The notes beneath the pieces were generated by a model. It saw only the letters and a list, made by a program, of their open reading frames with translations. It was not told where the DNA came from and ran no database searches. A stretch of DNA of 64,000 bases, taken from contig NZ_WIPH01000002.1 in NCBI RefSeq assembly GCF_009547075.1, positions 1 through 64,000 on the forward strand, in the 5' to 3' direction. Shown here piece after piece: positions 9,727-17,768 of the stretch (position 1 is its first letter; every line of letters begins with the position of its first letter). A program made the translations under genes and the position numbers. This DNA comes from Gluconobacter aidae (GTDB lineage Bacteria > Pseudomonadota > Alphaproteobacteria > Acetobacterales > Acetobacteraceae).

Positions 9727-9861
9727 GTGTGGTCCTGCGGGCCGCGCCAGGGCCGGTCACAAGCAAGGATGCAGACTGGCGAGGCCTGCAGCCGGCAACT
9801 TCTGTTTGAGTGTTCATATCGTGCCGGCGGCAAGAGGCCAAGCACCTGAAGGAAGATGTTC

Positions 9862-11994
9862 TTATCCTTCAGCCAGGCCGGCCTCGCCCAGTGCTTCAGC
9901 CAGCCTCGTCAGTCGTGTCTTCCCCGCGCAAGGAAACCGGCTGACAGCTCTGGAAATGGTCAGATCCGGCACCAGACGAAGAAGGTGGCGGCAGACCTGA
10001 TGCATCTCTTCGGCACAGTCACCCACTTCAATCAGGGCGATGAGATAATAAACCAGAGAACTCGGGCAGGACGGATAAAGCCCGGACATCAACCGGCCCA
10101 TTGAGATTACTTCCTGATAGTCTTCCCCCAGGAGCAGGACCATCATGAAAACCGGTCGCAGGAGTTCAAGCAACTGTGAGCGATACTTGTTTTCCAATAG
10201 CAGATTCACTTTTTCGGCTGCTGCTTTCATATCTCCTCCGAGCAGGGCCAGAACAGTCTTCGCCATCAAAAGGTCTGGAGAATCCTCGTGAGGCCCCTTG
10301 ATCCGGGAGATTCCCTCGACCGCGGATCGGGCAACCGAGAGAGCGGTATTGTGCATGACAGGCTGATGCATCAGATACGCTGCGAGGAGAACTTCGACCG
10401 CATGCAAATCCGGCATCAGAGAAACGGCGGCACGAACGCTGCGAAGGCCATGGGCAAAAATAGCGTCGGCTTCAGGACTCCAGTCATTTAAGAAACGAAT
10501 ATAGCAATGCAGGGCATCAATGAGGGCAATTGTGCCGTCGTCTCCGTCCAGATCGACGGCACGTTCCAGTAGAAATCCAATTCTCCCGAAAAGCGAAGAA
10601 TCATGCCGCAGGAGTAGTATGAAAGCCCGCAATGCCATTCCAAGTGCTGAAAGTTCTGCGTCGGGACGGGCTGCAATCCGGCGGGCTTCGGTGATGAAGA
10701 TGCTCCATTGCATCGCCTGCGCGGGGGCCAGAAGGCTGTTTTTTGCTGTATCCGGGCCTGAGGACGGGAAATCGTAATGTGTTCCCCAGATGATGGTACC
10801 CCCGCGCCGGGCGTCCAGCACGCGGAGGATCAGCCGGTTTTCAGTTCCCTCAGGATCTGTCCGCAGATTTCCGGAAATGATGTAATCCACGCCGCAGGAT
10901 CGATAGATCGCGGCCGCACTCACAGAGTGGGGCTGGGAAAATTCAGGACGTGCAAGAATATCGAAAGCGCCCATATTGACGAATATGAGTTCCAGTTGAT
11001 CCCGCAGATTCCGGCCCTGTTCGGCAGGCGTTTCATCCGTACAGAAGGGAGGCAGGAAAAGCAGCGAGATTTTCCGGGGCTCCGCTGCGTCCGGATGCTG
11101 TGCGGCGTAATGCAGTGGCATGGCCAGCATCGGATCCGGACGCGGCACAGTGGCCATGAAAGGGGCTTCAGCCCCCCCGGCGGCCAAGGGTACTGAAGAG
11201 AAATCCTTTACCAGGTCCCTGCTCGGGTTTTCAGTCGGAATGCTCTTGATCAGTGCCTGCGTTGACGGAGTAAGGGAGGGGGTCTCCGCGTCTCCGAAAA
11301 GATGGGTCATCTGGTCAGCCAGCGCGGCTGCCCTCCCCTTGTCGCCACGATGCAGGGCCATCTGCACCCTGGCCCGCCAGGCAATCTCGTTCAGTCCGTC
11401 AAATTTCAACAGACGTTCGGCCACGTCCTCGATCTGATCCGGGTCCGTCAGTTCCTGAACGGCATTTTCATAAACTCGCTGGAGATGTGCCGAAAGGCGT
11501 TCCCTCTGCTGGATCAGCCATTCGTCCAGCGCCGGATCCACGCCGGTCAGTTCCCCAAGGAGAGGTTCGTCAGGCAGGGCCACACTGTCGATCGTCCGGA
11601 CACTGACAGTGAGCAGCCTTTCCGCATCCACCGAGGTGAGGGCGGGCTTCAGGGCCAGTGAGTGTCGCTGAACGTCGATGACATCCACCCCCAGTGGACT
11701 CAGTGCGTCCAGAAGACGGTGGATTTCCTGCCGCAGGGACGCGCGCGCCATTTCCTCGGGGCGCTGGCTCCACAACAGTTCCGCCAGCCGGGATCGGAGA
11801 ACCGGCTTTCGGTCAGAAAGAGCAAGAATGGCCAGAAGTGCCCGTGTTTTACCTCCGACCGGGAGCACGCTTTCGCCCGTGAGGGTTCTCGCCTCCATCT
11901 GCCCGATCAGTCGCATGCGCAGAAGGGTGGGATCGGTCTCGCGGATATGACGGGATGAACTGTCGACTATCTTCGTCGCCTCCACAATCAGCAT
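9862..11994 (-). CDS. SARP/BTAD-type transcriptional regulator with C-terminal repeat domain
   Basis: Large (710 residues) predicted DNA-binding regulator. Residues about 27-110 form an OmpR-like winged helix of the SARP type (MRLIGQMEARTL... KTRALLAILALS... LAELLWSQRPEEMARASLRQ), followed by a bacterial transcriptional activation (BTAD) helical domain to about 245. Around 300-410 is a segment resembling the TolB/adenylyl-cyclase-associated domain (KISLLFLPPF, GVDYIISGNLR), and the remaining 300 residues are helical, TPR-like. No transmembrane segment or kinase motif is evident. It is monocistronic, with a 438-base upstream gap. AAGGA abuts the ATG at 11994, which is too close to be ideal, so an internal start (Met27) is possible. 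Target genes and signal are unknown. Confidence 0.8.
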   Translation of the reverse strand: MLIVEATKIVDSSSRHIRETDPTLLRMRLIGQMEARTLTGESVLPVGGKTRALLAILALSDRKPVLRSRLAELLWSQRPEEMARASLRQEIHRLLDALSPLGVDVIDVQRHSLALKPALTSVDAERLLTVSVRTIDSVALPDEPLLGELTGVDPALDEWLIQQRERLSAHLQRVYENAVQELTDPDQIEDVAERLLKFDGLNEIAWRARVQMALHRGDKGRAAALADQMTHLFGDAETPSLTPSTQALIKSIPTENPSRDLVKDFSSVPLAAGGAEAPFMATVPRPDPMLAMPLHYAAQHPDAAEPRKISLLFLPPFCTDETPAEQGRNLRDQLELIFVNMGAFDILARPEFSQPHSVSAAAIYRSCGVDYIISGNLRTDPEGTENRLILRVLDARRGGTIIWGTHYDFPSSGPDTAKNSLLAPAQAMQWSIFITEARRIAARPDAELSALGMALRAFILLLRHDSSLFGRIGFLLERAVDLDGDDGTIALIDALHCYIRFLNDWSPEADAIFAHGLRSVRAAVSLMPDLHAVEVLLAAYLMHQPVMHNTALSVARSAVEGISRIKGPHEDSPDLLMAKTVLALLGGDMKAAAEKVNLLLENKYRSQLLELLRPVFMMVLLLGEDYQEVISMGRLMSGLYPSCPSSLVYYLIALIEVGDCAEEMHQVCRHLLRLVPDLTISRAVSRFPCAGKTRLTRLAEALGEAGLAEG

Positions 11995-12433
11995 TCCTTG
12001 CCGAAAAGCACGGAGACTCCAGACTTTTTCAGTAAATCGTTGTCAGCAACGCAGAGCATGGCAATTCTCAACCCAGTCAAACCTGCAAACCCCACAGAGG
12101 GGTATTGTGTAGGATGCCAGCTGCGAACGCGCTCTATCCTACTCAGGATTTGGTACTACCAGAAAAACAGATCACCTTTTTGATGGAAAAAAGATGTCGC
12201 GCAAGGCCGTAGCAGGAGCCTCGCTTATAAAGGCTAACCAGAAAAAGTTTAAATAGCATAAACGGGATATGTGATCTTCATCATCTAAGGATATGTCCTG
12301 TCGAGGGAGGCGATTTTTCTCGCTTCCTTCTGGCGCACGCTGGTTTGGAGGGAGAATTCCTGACATTTTTCATACTCGATGAAAACCGATGCGGTTGCAG
12401 CGATCATATAACTGCGATAGAATGAACTTGTTT
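11995..12433. other. Intergenic region between SARP-type regulator and tRNA-Arg
   Basis: Unusually A/T-rich for this window. It should hold the promoter of the minus-strand regulator (not pinpointed) and holds the tRNA promoter at its right end. A 64-codon minus-strand open frame at 12172-12366 has no ribosome site or recognisable content and is not annotated. Confidence 0.6.
12395..12423 (+). promoter_or_regulatory. Promoter of tRNA-Arg(CCU)
   Basis: TTGCAG (12395-12400) and TAGAAT (12418-12423) are separated by 17 bases, and the tRNA 5' end at 12434 lies 10 bases downstream, as expected for a sigma70-type promoter that starts transcription at or just before the tRNA. Confidence 0.65.
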
Positions 12434-12738
12434 GTCCGCGTAGCTCAGCAGGATAGAGCACAGGATTCCTAAGGTTTGAATTGGGCGCCATGATGGGAAA
12501 CCGCATGGTGGATTCGCTCAAATTCGGGGAACGCTCTGATCGTCTTGATCGTGCCAATCCCGAGCCAAGCTTTCCGGCTTGCCGGCGAGAAGGTGTAGAG
12601 ACTGTACGGGTGACACCTTGGCTTTCTGGCCATGGTGAAGAGACAGTCCAGACCACGAACATGCTTTTGGGCATGGCGGTGAAAACCGAAGTGGTAAGAA
12701 TCCTGGGGTCGGAGGTTCGAATCCTCTCGCGGACACCA
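12434..12738 (+). tRNA. tRNA-Arg (anticodon CCU), interrupted by a group I intron
   Basis: Two exons, 12434-12470 and 12699-12738, assemble a complete 77-nt tRNA. Acceptor strands GTCCGCG and CGCGGAC pair perfectly; the D arm is GCTC/GAGC; the anticodon arm is CAGGA-TTCCTAA-TCCTG, formed only after removal of 12471-12698; the T arm is GGAGG-TTCGAAT-CCTCT; discriminator A and CCA (12736-12738) are encoded. Anticodon CCT occupies 12468-12470, so the interruption lies between positions 36 and 37. It reads AGG codons. A plain pseudogene is unlikely because every stem is intact and the insert has a group I core. Confidence 0.93.
12471..12698 (+). ncRNA. Group I self-splicing intron (IC3-like) in tRNA-Arg(CCU)
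   Basis: 228 nt without a credible reading frame. The 5' exon ends in U (12470) and the intron ends in G (12698), the two bases group I splicing requires. Proposed helices: P1, guide GGGAA 12495-12499 with exon TTCCT 12466-12470, giving the obligatory U-G wobble at the splice site; P4, 12523-12529 with 12558-12564; P7, GACTGT 12600-12605 with ACAGTC 12643-12648; P8, CACCTTGGC 12614-12622 with GCCATGGTG 12629-12637 (one mismatch); P9, ACCAC 12652-12656 with GTGGT 12691-12695 enclosing hairpins CATGC/GCATG and CGGT-GAAA-ACCG. The core strings AGAGACTGTACGGG and AAGAGACAGTCC match the conserved R and S elements of tRNA group I introns. Such introns are known in tRNA-Arg(CCU) of some alphaproteobacteria. 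Confidence 0.9.
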
Positions 12739-13088
12739 CACAGACAAGCTGCCGTACAGGGATGACGTTGCTCGCTGACCAGTACGGGAATTGAGCGTGC
12801 CCTCTCTGGTGTGAATTCCGCCAATTGCCCGAAAATTGCGATCCTCAACGAAAGGAAGACGCTCGAAATTACGTCTCCAGGCACGATTTCTAATGGGGAT
12901 ACAACTTACAGGGCACTAAGCGGAAATGCGTATGCTGGTCTGTGGATAATCTGAACAGTGACAGGTGCAGTTCTTCAGAGATTCACGGAGACGGACCCGT
13001 ATTCTGTGATGCCGACAGGCGTCCGGGGTGCATTTGCCCGGACGCCTTGCTCAACTGTCATGCGGCGCTTCTCCGATGTAGCCGGCGC
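12739..13088. other. Intergenic region between tRNA-Arg and TonB receptor
   Basis: 350 bases in which I see no gene, no second tRNA and no T-rich terminator directly after the tRNA. The only clear structure is the hairpin at 13018-13046 near the end of the receptor gene. Confidence 0.6.
13018..13046 (-). terminator. Hairpin downstream of the TonB receptor gene
   Basis: GGCGTCCGGG (13018-13027) and CCCGGACGCC (13037-13046) form a perfect 10-bp stem 43 bases past the receptor stop. There is no run of T on either side, so termination would be weak or factor-assisted; mRNA 3'-end stabilisation is the alternative. Confidence 0.45.
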
Positions 13089-15593
13089 TTAGAAGCGCGC
13101 TGAAACATCCAGATAATAATACCCGCCATTCATGCCGAGCTGGGATGTGCTCATGTAATATTTGGGCACGCCCAGATAGCGGTTTCCTTCCGGCACGACG
13201 GACGGGAACTTGGCGAAGATGTTGTTCCCGCCGATCGTGGCGCTCCATTTGGGCGTAATGTTGTAGGTAACGGAGGCGTTCGTCGTCCATTTCGGCACAT
13301 TCTGGAACTCCAGGAAGTGGCTCGTGGAGTAGGTATAAGGCCCGGTGTAGTAGGTGAGCTGGGACGTTGTCTCGCCATAACGGATCTCATGGACGGAGAC
13401 GGCCCACTTGTTGCGGGCAGAGCGCCAGGTCCCACCGAAGATAATCTTGCTGCGGGGATATGCCGTAGTGAGATAGGCGATGTACTGGGCGTTCAGAAGG
13501 GCCGCTCCCGTCGTACTGGCCGCCTGATGGCGCAGACGTGTACGGTTCAGGTTGATCGCCACATCCCAGTCCGCATGACCATAACGACCGAAATCGGTTG
13601 GATAGGTCGCCGTCAGATCGAGGCCCTGAGTGCGGGTATTGGCGACATTGGCGAACCAGTGCGTGGCAAGCTGGCTTCCAGCCCAGTTTTCGGACCCTGC
13701 AGGCAGGTTGAAACCATCAGCCTGGAGCGCGCTGTACGCCTGCGATCCGTAGATCGTACCCCCTGGCATGATCCGGTCGCGCAGGTCGATCTGATATACG
13801 TCGACGGTGACGTGGAGCTTCTTGATCGGCTCGACGATGATGCCACCTTCCGCACTCGTGGAAGATTCCGGCTTCAGGGTCGAGGCGCCATTGGCGAGTG
13901 CGCCGGCGGAGTTCGCCGCAATGATGCCGCTGGCCGCGGTCGGAGAGACGGAGAGTGCGGAATAATGCTCCTGCGCCAGCGTCGGCGCATGGAAGCCATT
14001 GCTGAACGTGCCGCGGATGGCAAAGCGCGGGCTGAAATCGTAGCGGGTCGAGATCTTGCCGGTCTTGGTGTTGCCGACATCCGTGTAGTGCTCGACGCGG
14101 CCTGCCAGATCGATCTGCCAGTGCTTCATCAGGTTCGTGGAGATGTCGAGATAGCCCGCCGCAACGTCACGGGACCATTTGCCTGCATTGGCCGGGTTGG
14201 TGCCAGGAAAGCCATCCGAACTGGAATAGGTGTAGCTCGCCGGAGACCCGGTGCCGATGGCATAGGCCTCGTACCGATAGGACGCTCCCCCTGCGACGTT
14301 GATGGCATAGGGCCAGAAGGACGTGCGGAACTTGCGGCTCAGGTCGACGCTGTTCGTCCACTGAGTGTCGTTATAGGACTGTGCGGCGAAGGACGTCGGT
14401 GTTTGCCCCGTGGCCGTGTACAGACCCACATTCGTTGAGCTCTCGGTATCGAAGGCGTCGTAATCCCGCCCGAAAACCGAGGATACATCCCAGTGCCAGC
14501 CTGCCAGGGTCCCCTTGAAGCCGGCCGTCAGTTCGTAGTCGTCCTCGTTCAGGGCCTCAATGGGGGCGTAGCCGTATGGATAGATCGCGGCATAGCCGGG
14601 ATATTTGGCGAGCGTGGAGGCCAGTCGGTAGTTCTGATACGATTCCGCATGCCGGTGCGCATAGGTCGCGCTGGCATAGGCCTGCACATTATCGGTGATG
14701 TCGTAGCCGGCATTGATGGCGACGCTCTCACGGGTCTGTTCGGGCTGTCCGAGAAGCTGATTGACATAGGTGTTGGTCCGGTTGTCCGCCCCGGACCGGA
14801 CCGTATGGTCCTGATGCACGAAATCGCCGCCGATATGAACGAAGCCGCGATTGTTCAGATTCAGGCCACCATCAATGAACACGCCCTGCTGGAAACCATC
14901 GCCTTCGCTCGTGATTCCCGTGTTCGAGCGCATGGTCAGACCATGATTCTGCTTCTTCAGGATGATGTTGACGACGCCTGCAATGGCGTCCGAACCGTAC
15001 TGGGCGGATGCACCGTCCCGCAGGACCTCGATATGGTCGATCATGGACATGGGGATCATGTCGATATCGACAGGCGTGGACCCCTGCGCGGGACCTCCAT
15101 CCGCATAGATATTCGCTGTGGTATGGCGCCGCTTGCCGTCCACCAGAACGAGGGTCTCGTTGGGGTTGAGTCCGCGGAGCGAAATGGTGTCGGTCAGGGC
15201 GCCCGCATCAAAACCGCCTGTGGGAACGGTGAGGGACGGCAGCAACAGCGCCAGAGAGTCGCGGAGCGTGGGCTGGCCCGTGCCTGTCAACTGGCGATTC
15301 GTCACGATGTCGACAGGAGCAATCGAATCCCGCGCTTTCTTTCCGAACTCACGCGTTCCCGTCACAACGATCGCTTCACTACCCCCCGACACTTCCGACG
15401 GCGGTTTCGGAGCGGGGCGGGAGCCGACCTTCCGGGACGCGGGGGTTGCATGGGCCTGTTTGTGCTGAACCGGAACGGATTGCGTTGTCGCAGCCCGGCT
15501 TCCGTCCATCATCAGGACAAAGGCAGAGCCAAGAAGGGAAGTCCCCAGAAGGGTCACATGACGAAGGGAAAGCTGGGTCAGCACTTTTACCAC
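13089..15593 (-). CDS. TonB-dependent outer-membrane receptor
   Basis: Outer-membrane gated channel importing a substrate with energy from TonB-ExbBD. The 834-residue protein has an N-terminal signal peptide (hydrophobic core TLLGTSLLGSAFVLMM), a TonB-box-like EAIVVTGTRE near residue 73, a plug domain with the SLRGLNPNETLVLVDGKRR pattern, and a beta-barrel ending in the canonical aromatic LDVSARF. The start is GTG at 15593; ribosome-site support is weak and a further GTG lies three codons downstream. Substrate is not evident: no siderophore biosynthesis gene is near. An 8-bp inverted repeat 19-44 bases upstream of the start is a likely operator. Divergent from the royal-jelly-type gene. Confidence 0.92.
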   Translation of the reverse strand: MVKVLTQLSLRHVTLLGTSLLGSAFVLMMDGSRAATTQSVPVQHKQAHATPASRKVGSRPAPKPPSEVSGGSEAIVVTGTREFGKKARDSIAPVDIVTNRQLTGTGQPTLRDSLALLLPSLTVPTGGFDAGALTDTISLRGLNPNETLVLVDGKRRHTTANIYADGGPAQGSTPVDIDMIPMSMIDHIEVLRDGASAQYGSDAIAGVVNIILKKQNHGLTMRSNTGITSEGDGFQQGVFIDGGLNLNNRGFVHIGGDFVHQDHTVRSGADNRTNTYVNQLLGQPEQTRESVAINAGYDITDNVQAYASATYAHRHAESYQNYRLASTLAKYPGYAAIYPYGYAPIEALNEDDYELTAGFKGTLAGWHWDVSSVFGRDYDAFDTESSTNVGLYTATGQTPTSFAAQSYNDTQWTNSVDLSRKFRTSFWPYAINVAGGASYRYEAYAIGTGSPASYTYSSSDGFPGTNPANAGKWSRDVAAGYLDISTNLMKHWQIDLAGRVEHYTDVGNTKTGKISTRYDFSPRFAIRGTFSNGFHAPTLAQEHYSALSVSPTAASGIIAANSAGALANGASTLKPESSTSAEGGIIVEPIKKLHVTVDVYQIDLRDRIMPGGTIYGSQAYSALQADGFNLPAGSENWAGSQLATHWFANVANTRTQGLDLTATYPTDFGRYGHADWDVAINLNRTRLRHQAASTTGAALLNAQYIAYLTTAYPRSKIIFGGTWRSARNKWAVSVHEIRYGETTSQLTYYTGPYTYSTSHFLEFQNVPKWTTNASVTYNITPKWSATIGGNNIFAKFPSVVPEGNRYLGVPKYYMSTSQLGMNGGYYYLDVSARF

Positions 15594-15611
15594 GCGATAA
15601 GTTAGTAGTTT

Positions 15612-15637
15612 ATACGAAATACAGAGTTGTTTCGTAT
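15612..15637. promoter_or_regulatory. Inverted repeat, candidate operator of the TonB receptor gene
   Basis: ATACGAAA (15612-15619) and TTTCGTAT (15630-15637) are perfect 8-bp arms separated by 10 bases, located between the divergent starts at 15593 and 15771. The 18-base centre-to-centre spacing is near two helical turns, as for a dimeric repressor. The regulator is unknown. Confidence 0.45.
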
Positions 15638-15770
15638 TTGCGGAACGTCAACATCATTTTCCGGTTCCGGAAAAATTTCGATCACATTTTGGAGGGGCTG
15701 TGGCGTTCCTTACACGGTTGGGGCGTTATGGAAACGGTGTGTCTTGCAAATGGATTTCGGGAGTTTGTGC

Positions 15771-16967
15771 ATGAAGCGACGTTATTTCCTGCGGGTAGCC
15801 TCGACGACCCCAGCCTCTCTCGCGGTTTCTGCAGCACTGCCGGTTGCCCAGGCGCGTGCAGCCGGAAACGAGGATAGCGGCACGGGTCCTTACGGGGAGC
15901 TTGATATCGTTGCCGAATTCGATGGCCCTGGCCCGTCGGGGATCGTGGTTCTGCCGAATGGCAGAATTTTTGTCGGTTTTCCACGTCATGCCGTGGATCA
16001 TAAGGGAGCAACTCTCGGCGAACTGGTGGGTGGGAAGGTCATACCTTATCCTAATTCCGAAATGAGTCTACCGGGGAATGTTCCGGAAGAGTGTCTTGTT
16101 TCCGTTCACGGTATGACCCTGGACCGGAGCGGCAGGCTCTGGATCATCGATGACGGCAAGCGCGCCGGGCTTCCCCTGCGGCCGGGAGCAGCGAAGATCG
16201 TCTGCATTGATCCGGCAACGAACCGGGTCGTGCACAGGATCATCCTCAAGGCGCCGGTGCTTCTGCCGGACAGCCACATGAACGATCTGCGGGTGTCGCT
16301 GTCCCATGGAGCGCAGGGGACGGTCTTCGTGACCGATTCATCCTTCGGAACAAGCCCCGGACTGGTGATCGTCGATGTCGCGACCCAGCAGGCCCGTCGC
16401 GTGCTGACGACGCATCCCGCAATCCTTCCGGAAACCGGATTTCTGGCCATCGTGGAAGGCGAGCCCCGCCGCTATATCCCCGGTCATCCGCAGATGGTCT
16501 CAGGTGGCGTGGATGGGATTGCGCTAACGAAGGACGAAAAATGTCTCTATTTCGCTCCCTTGACCAGCCGCCGGCTTTACAGTCTGTCGGTGGATCTTCT
16601 CGTCGATCCCGCGTCGGATGATGCCGTTCTCGGCCCCGCCATTCGTGACGAAGGCGAGAAGGGGGTGGCGGATGGTCTGGCCCTGGATGACCAGAACCGG
16701 CTCTATACGACGAATTACGAACACGACTGCATTCTGCGGCGCGACCCGGATGGATCGTTCAAAATGATGCTCCGCGATCCGCGTGCTCTCTCACCGGACG
16801 GGATTTTCGCAACTGCGGATCATGTCTATTGCACGTTCGGGCAGTGGAACCGCCTCGCATCATTTAATGAGGGGACCGATCGCAGGGTCACGCCCTATCT
16901 TCTGATCCGCTTTCCGATCGAACAGCCGCAGCCTTACGACGCCCTGCCGCAGGGGCAGAAAACCTGA
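15771..16967 (+). CDS. Major royal jelly/yellow family protein with Tat signal
   Basis: Predicted periplasmic six-bladed beta-propeller protein of the MRJP/yellow family, a relative of gluconolactonases. The 398-residue protein opens with a twin-arginine-type signal (MKRRYFLRVAS, then a hydrophobic stretch ending AQARA), suggesting export of a folded protein. Family patterns include GELDIVAEFDGPGPSG, an HMNDLRVS segment and repeated blades such as GVDGIALTKDEKCLYFAPL. ATG at 15771 has GGGAG about ten bases upstream; the frame is open further upstream, but that extension would bury the signal. Enzymatic activity is unproven for bacterial members; lactone hydrolysis is only a possibility. A bidirectional terminator follows. 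Confidence 0.82.
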   Translation: MKRRYFLRVASTTPASLAVSAALPVAQARAAGNEDSGTGPYGELDIVAEFDGPGPSGIVVLPNGRIFVGFPRHAVDHKGATLGELVGGKVIPYPNSEMSLPGNVPEECLVSVHGMTLDRSGRLWIIDDGKRAGLPLRPGAAKIVCIDPATNRVVHRIILKAPVLLPDSHMNDLRVSLSHGAQGTVFVTDSSFGTSPGLVIVDVATQQARRVLTTHPAILPETGFLAIVEGEPRRYIPGHPQMVSGGVDGIALTKDEKCLYFAPLTSRRLYSLSVDLLVDPASDDAVLGPAIRDEGEKGVADGLALDDQNRLYTTNYEHDCILRRDPDGSFKMMLRDPRALSPDGIFATADHVYCTFGQWNRLASFNEGTDRRVTPYLLIRFPIEQPQPYDALPQGQKT

Positions 16968-16980
16968 CCGAGGATACGAA

Positions 16981-17012
16981 AAAGCCCCGATGGAATAATC
17001 CACTGGGGCTTT
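16981..17012. terminator. Bidirectional intrinsic terminator
   Basis: AAAGCCCC (16981-16988) pairs with GGGGCTTT (17005-17012), with an inner TGGA/TCCA stem; A-tract and T-tract flank both sides, between convergent genes ending at 16967 and 17040. Confidence 0.85.
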
Positions 17013-17039
17013 CTGCAGCTTCTTTGTAGAAGTTTGGCT

Positions 17040-17399
17040 TCAGGCCGTCGTAGAGGGCGCCTGACCGTCCGGCGTGTGCTTGTCCACGGCGGCGGGAAGA
17101 AGCTGCGCCAGTGCCGGCAGGATCGTGGCGGCGGGAAGGCCCGTCTTGGCGACGATCGTCTGGATCTGCTGATCCGTCAGGAGGCTGCGCAGCTCATCCG
17201 CCGTGATGGGCAGGTTCTCGCTGTGGCCGATCCAGGACTGGATCTTGTCGGTCAGGCCAGCGCTCTGGGCCTGGCTGATGAGCATATTCAGGCCATCTCC
17301 CTTGAGGAAATCGCCGATGCTGCCGCCAAACTTTTCGCCCAGCTGTCCACCAATGGCGTCGACAGCCTGATTCATGAGGTTTCCGAGAAAGCCGCTCAT
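17040..17399 (-). CDS. YidB-like (DUF937) family protein
   Basis: A 119-residue protein beginning MSGFLGNLMNQAVDAIGGQLG, with the helical pattern of the YidB/DUF937 family and the conserved core IQSWIGHSENLPITADELRS. Function in the family is unknown; the protein is probably cytosolic and soluble, with a disordered C-terminal tail. It lies 86 bases downstream of minE on the same strand and could be co-transcribed with the Min genes, though the gap leaves room for its own promoter. It ends at the bidirectional terminator. Confidence 0.8.
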   Translation of the reverse strand: MSGFLGNLMNQAVDAIGGQLGEKFGGSIGDFLKGDGLNMLISQAQSAGLTDKIQSWIGHSENLPITADELRSLLTDQQIQTIVAKTGLPAATILPALAQLLPAAVDKHTPDGQAPSTTA

Positions 17400-17485
17400 C
17401 CGTATTGTTCCGTCTTTTGCAGATGCGGCATCAGGGCCGCAGCCGGTATTTTTAAAACTGGGTTATATCCGGAAAAGGCTCCGGA

Positions 17486-17764
17486 TCACGAACCCCGCTT
17501 GCCACTGAGTTCCTGGGGAACCTCGACATCGATTTCGAGCATGGAGCAGCCGCTGCCACGGTCGACCTTGATCTGGACCTTGTCCTGATCAACGGCGACA
17601 TGCCGCGCAATCACTTCCATGATCTCTTTGTGAAGCTGGCGGATCAGATCGGACTCACCTGCCTCACCCGCGCCGCGTTCATGCGCAAGCAGGATCTGCA
17701 GACGGTCCTTGGCGACGCTGCTGGACTGCTGGCGTCGGGCGAAGATGTTTGAGAGAAAACTCAT
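17486..17764 (-). CDS. minE: Cell division topological specificity factor MinE
   Basis: Drives pole-to-pole oscillation of MinCD by stimulating MinD ATPase, so that FtsZ rings form at mid-cell. The 92-residue protein starts [13 protein letters not shown] (the membrane/MinD-contact helix), continues with [13 protein letters not shown], the MinD-binding anti-MinCD region, and ends in the dimeric beta domain [14 protein letters not shown] at 17764 is four bases from the minD stop at 17769; the frame extends upstream, but family alignment favours this start. Confidence 0.95.
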   Translation of the reverse strand: MSFLSNIFARRQQSSSVAKDRLQILLAHERGAGEAGESDLIRQLHKEIMEVIARHVAVDQDKVQIKVDRGSGCSMLEIDVEVPQELSGKRGS

Positions 17765-17768
17765 GAAT

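Noticed and set aside
12471-12698. Interpretation of the tRNA interruption as a transposon or tRNA pseudogene
   Set aside because: No target duplication, terminal repeats or transposase; all tRNA stems are intact and the insert has a group I core and correct splice-site bases.
12285-12884. Minus-strand frames of 73-199 codons across the tRNA-Arg/intron region
   Set aside because: They are antisense translations of the tRNA exons and intron; the ERIRTSDPRI-type string is a familiar artefact of translating tRNA genes backwards.
13317-14438. A 373-codon plus-strand frame opposite the TonB receptor (and 14493-15605)
   Set aside because: Receptor frame has signal peptide, plug motif and C-terminal aromatic; the antisense frames have no recognisable content.
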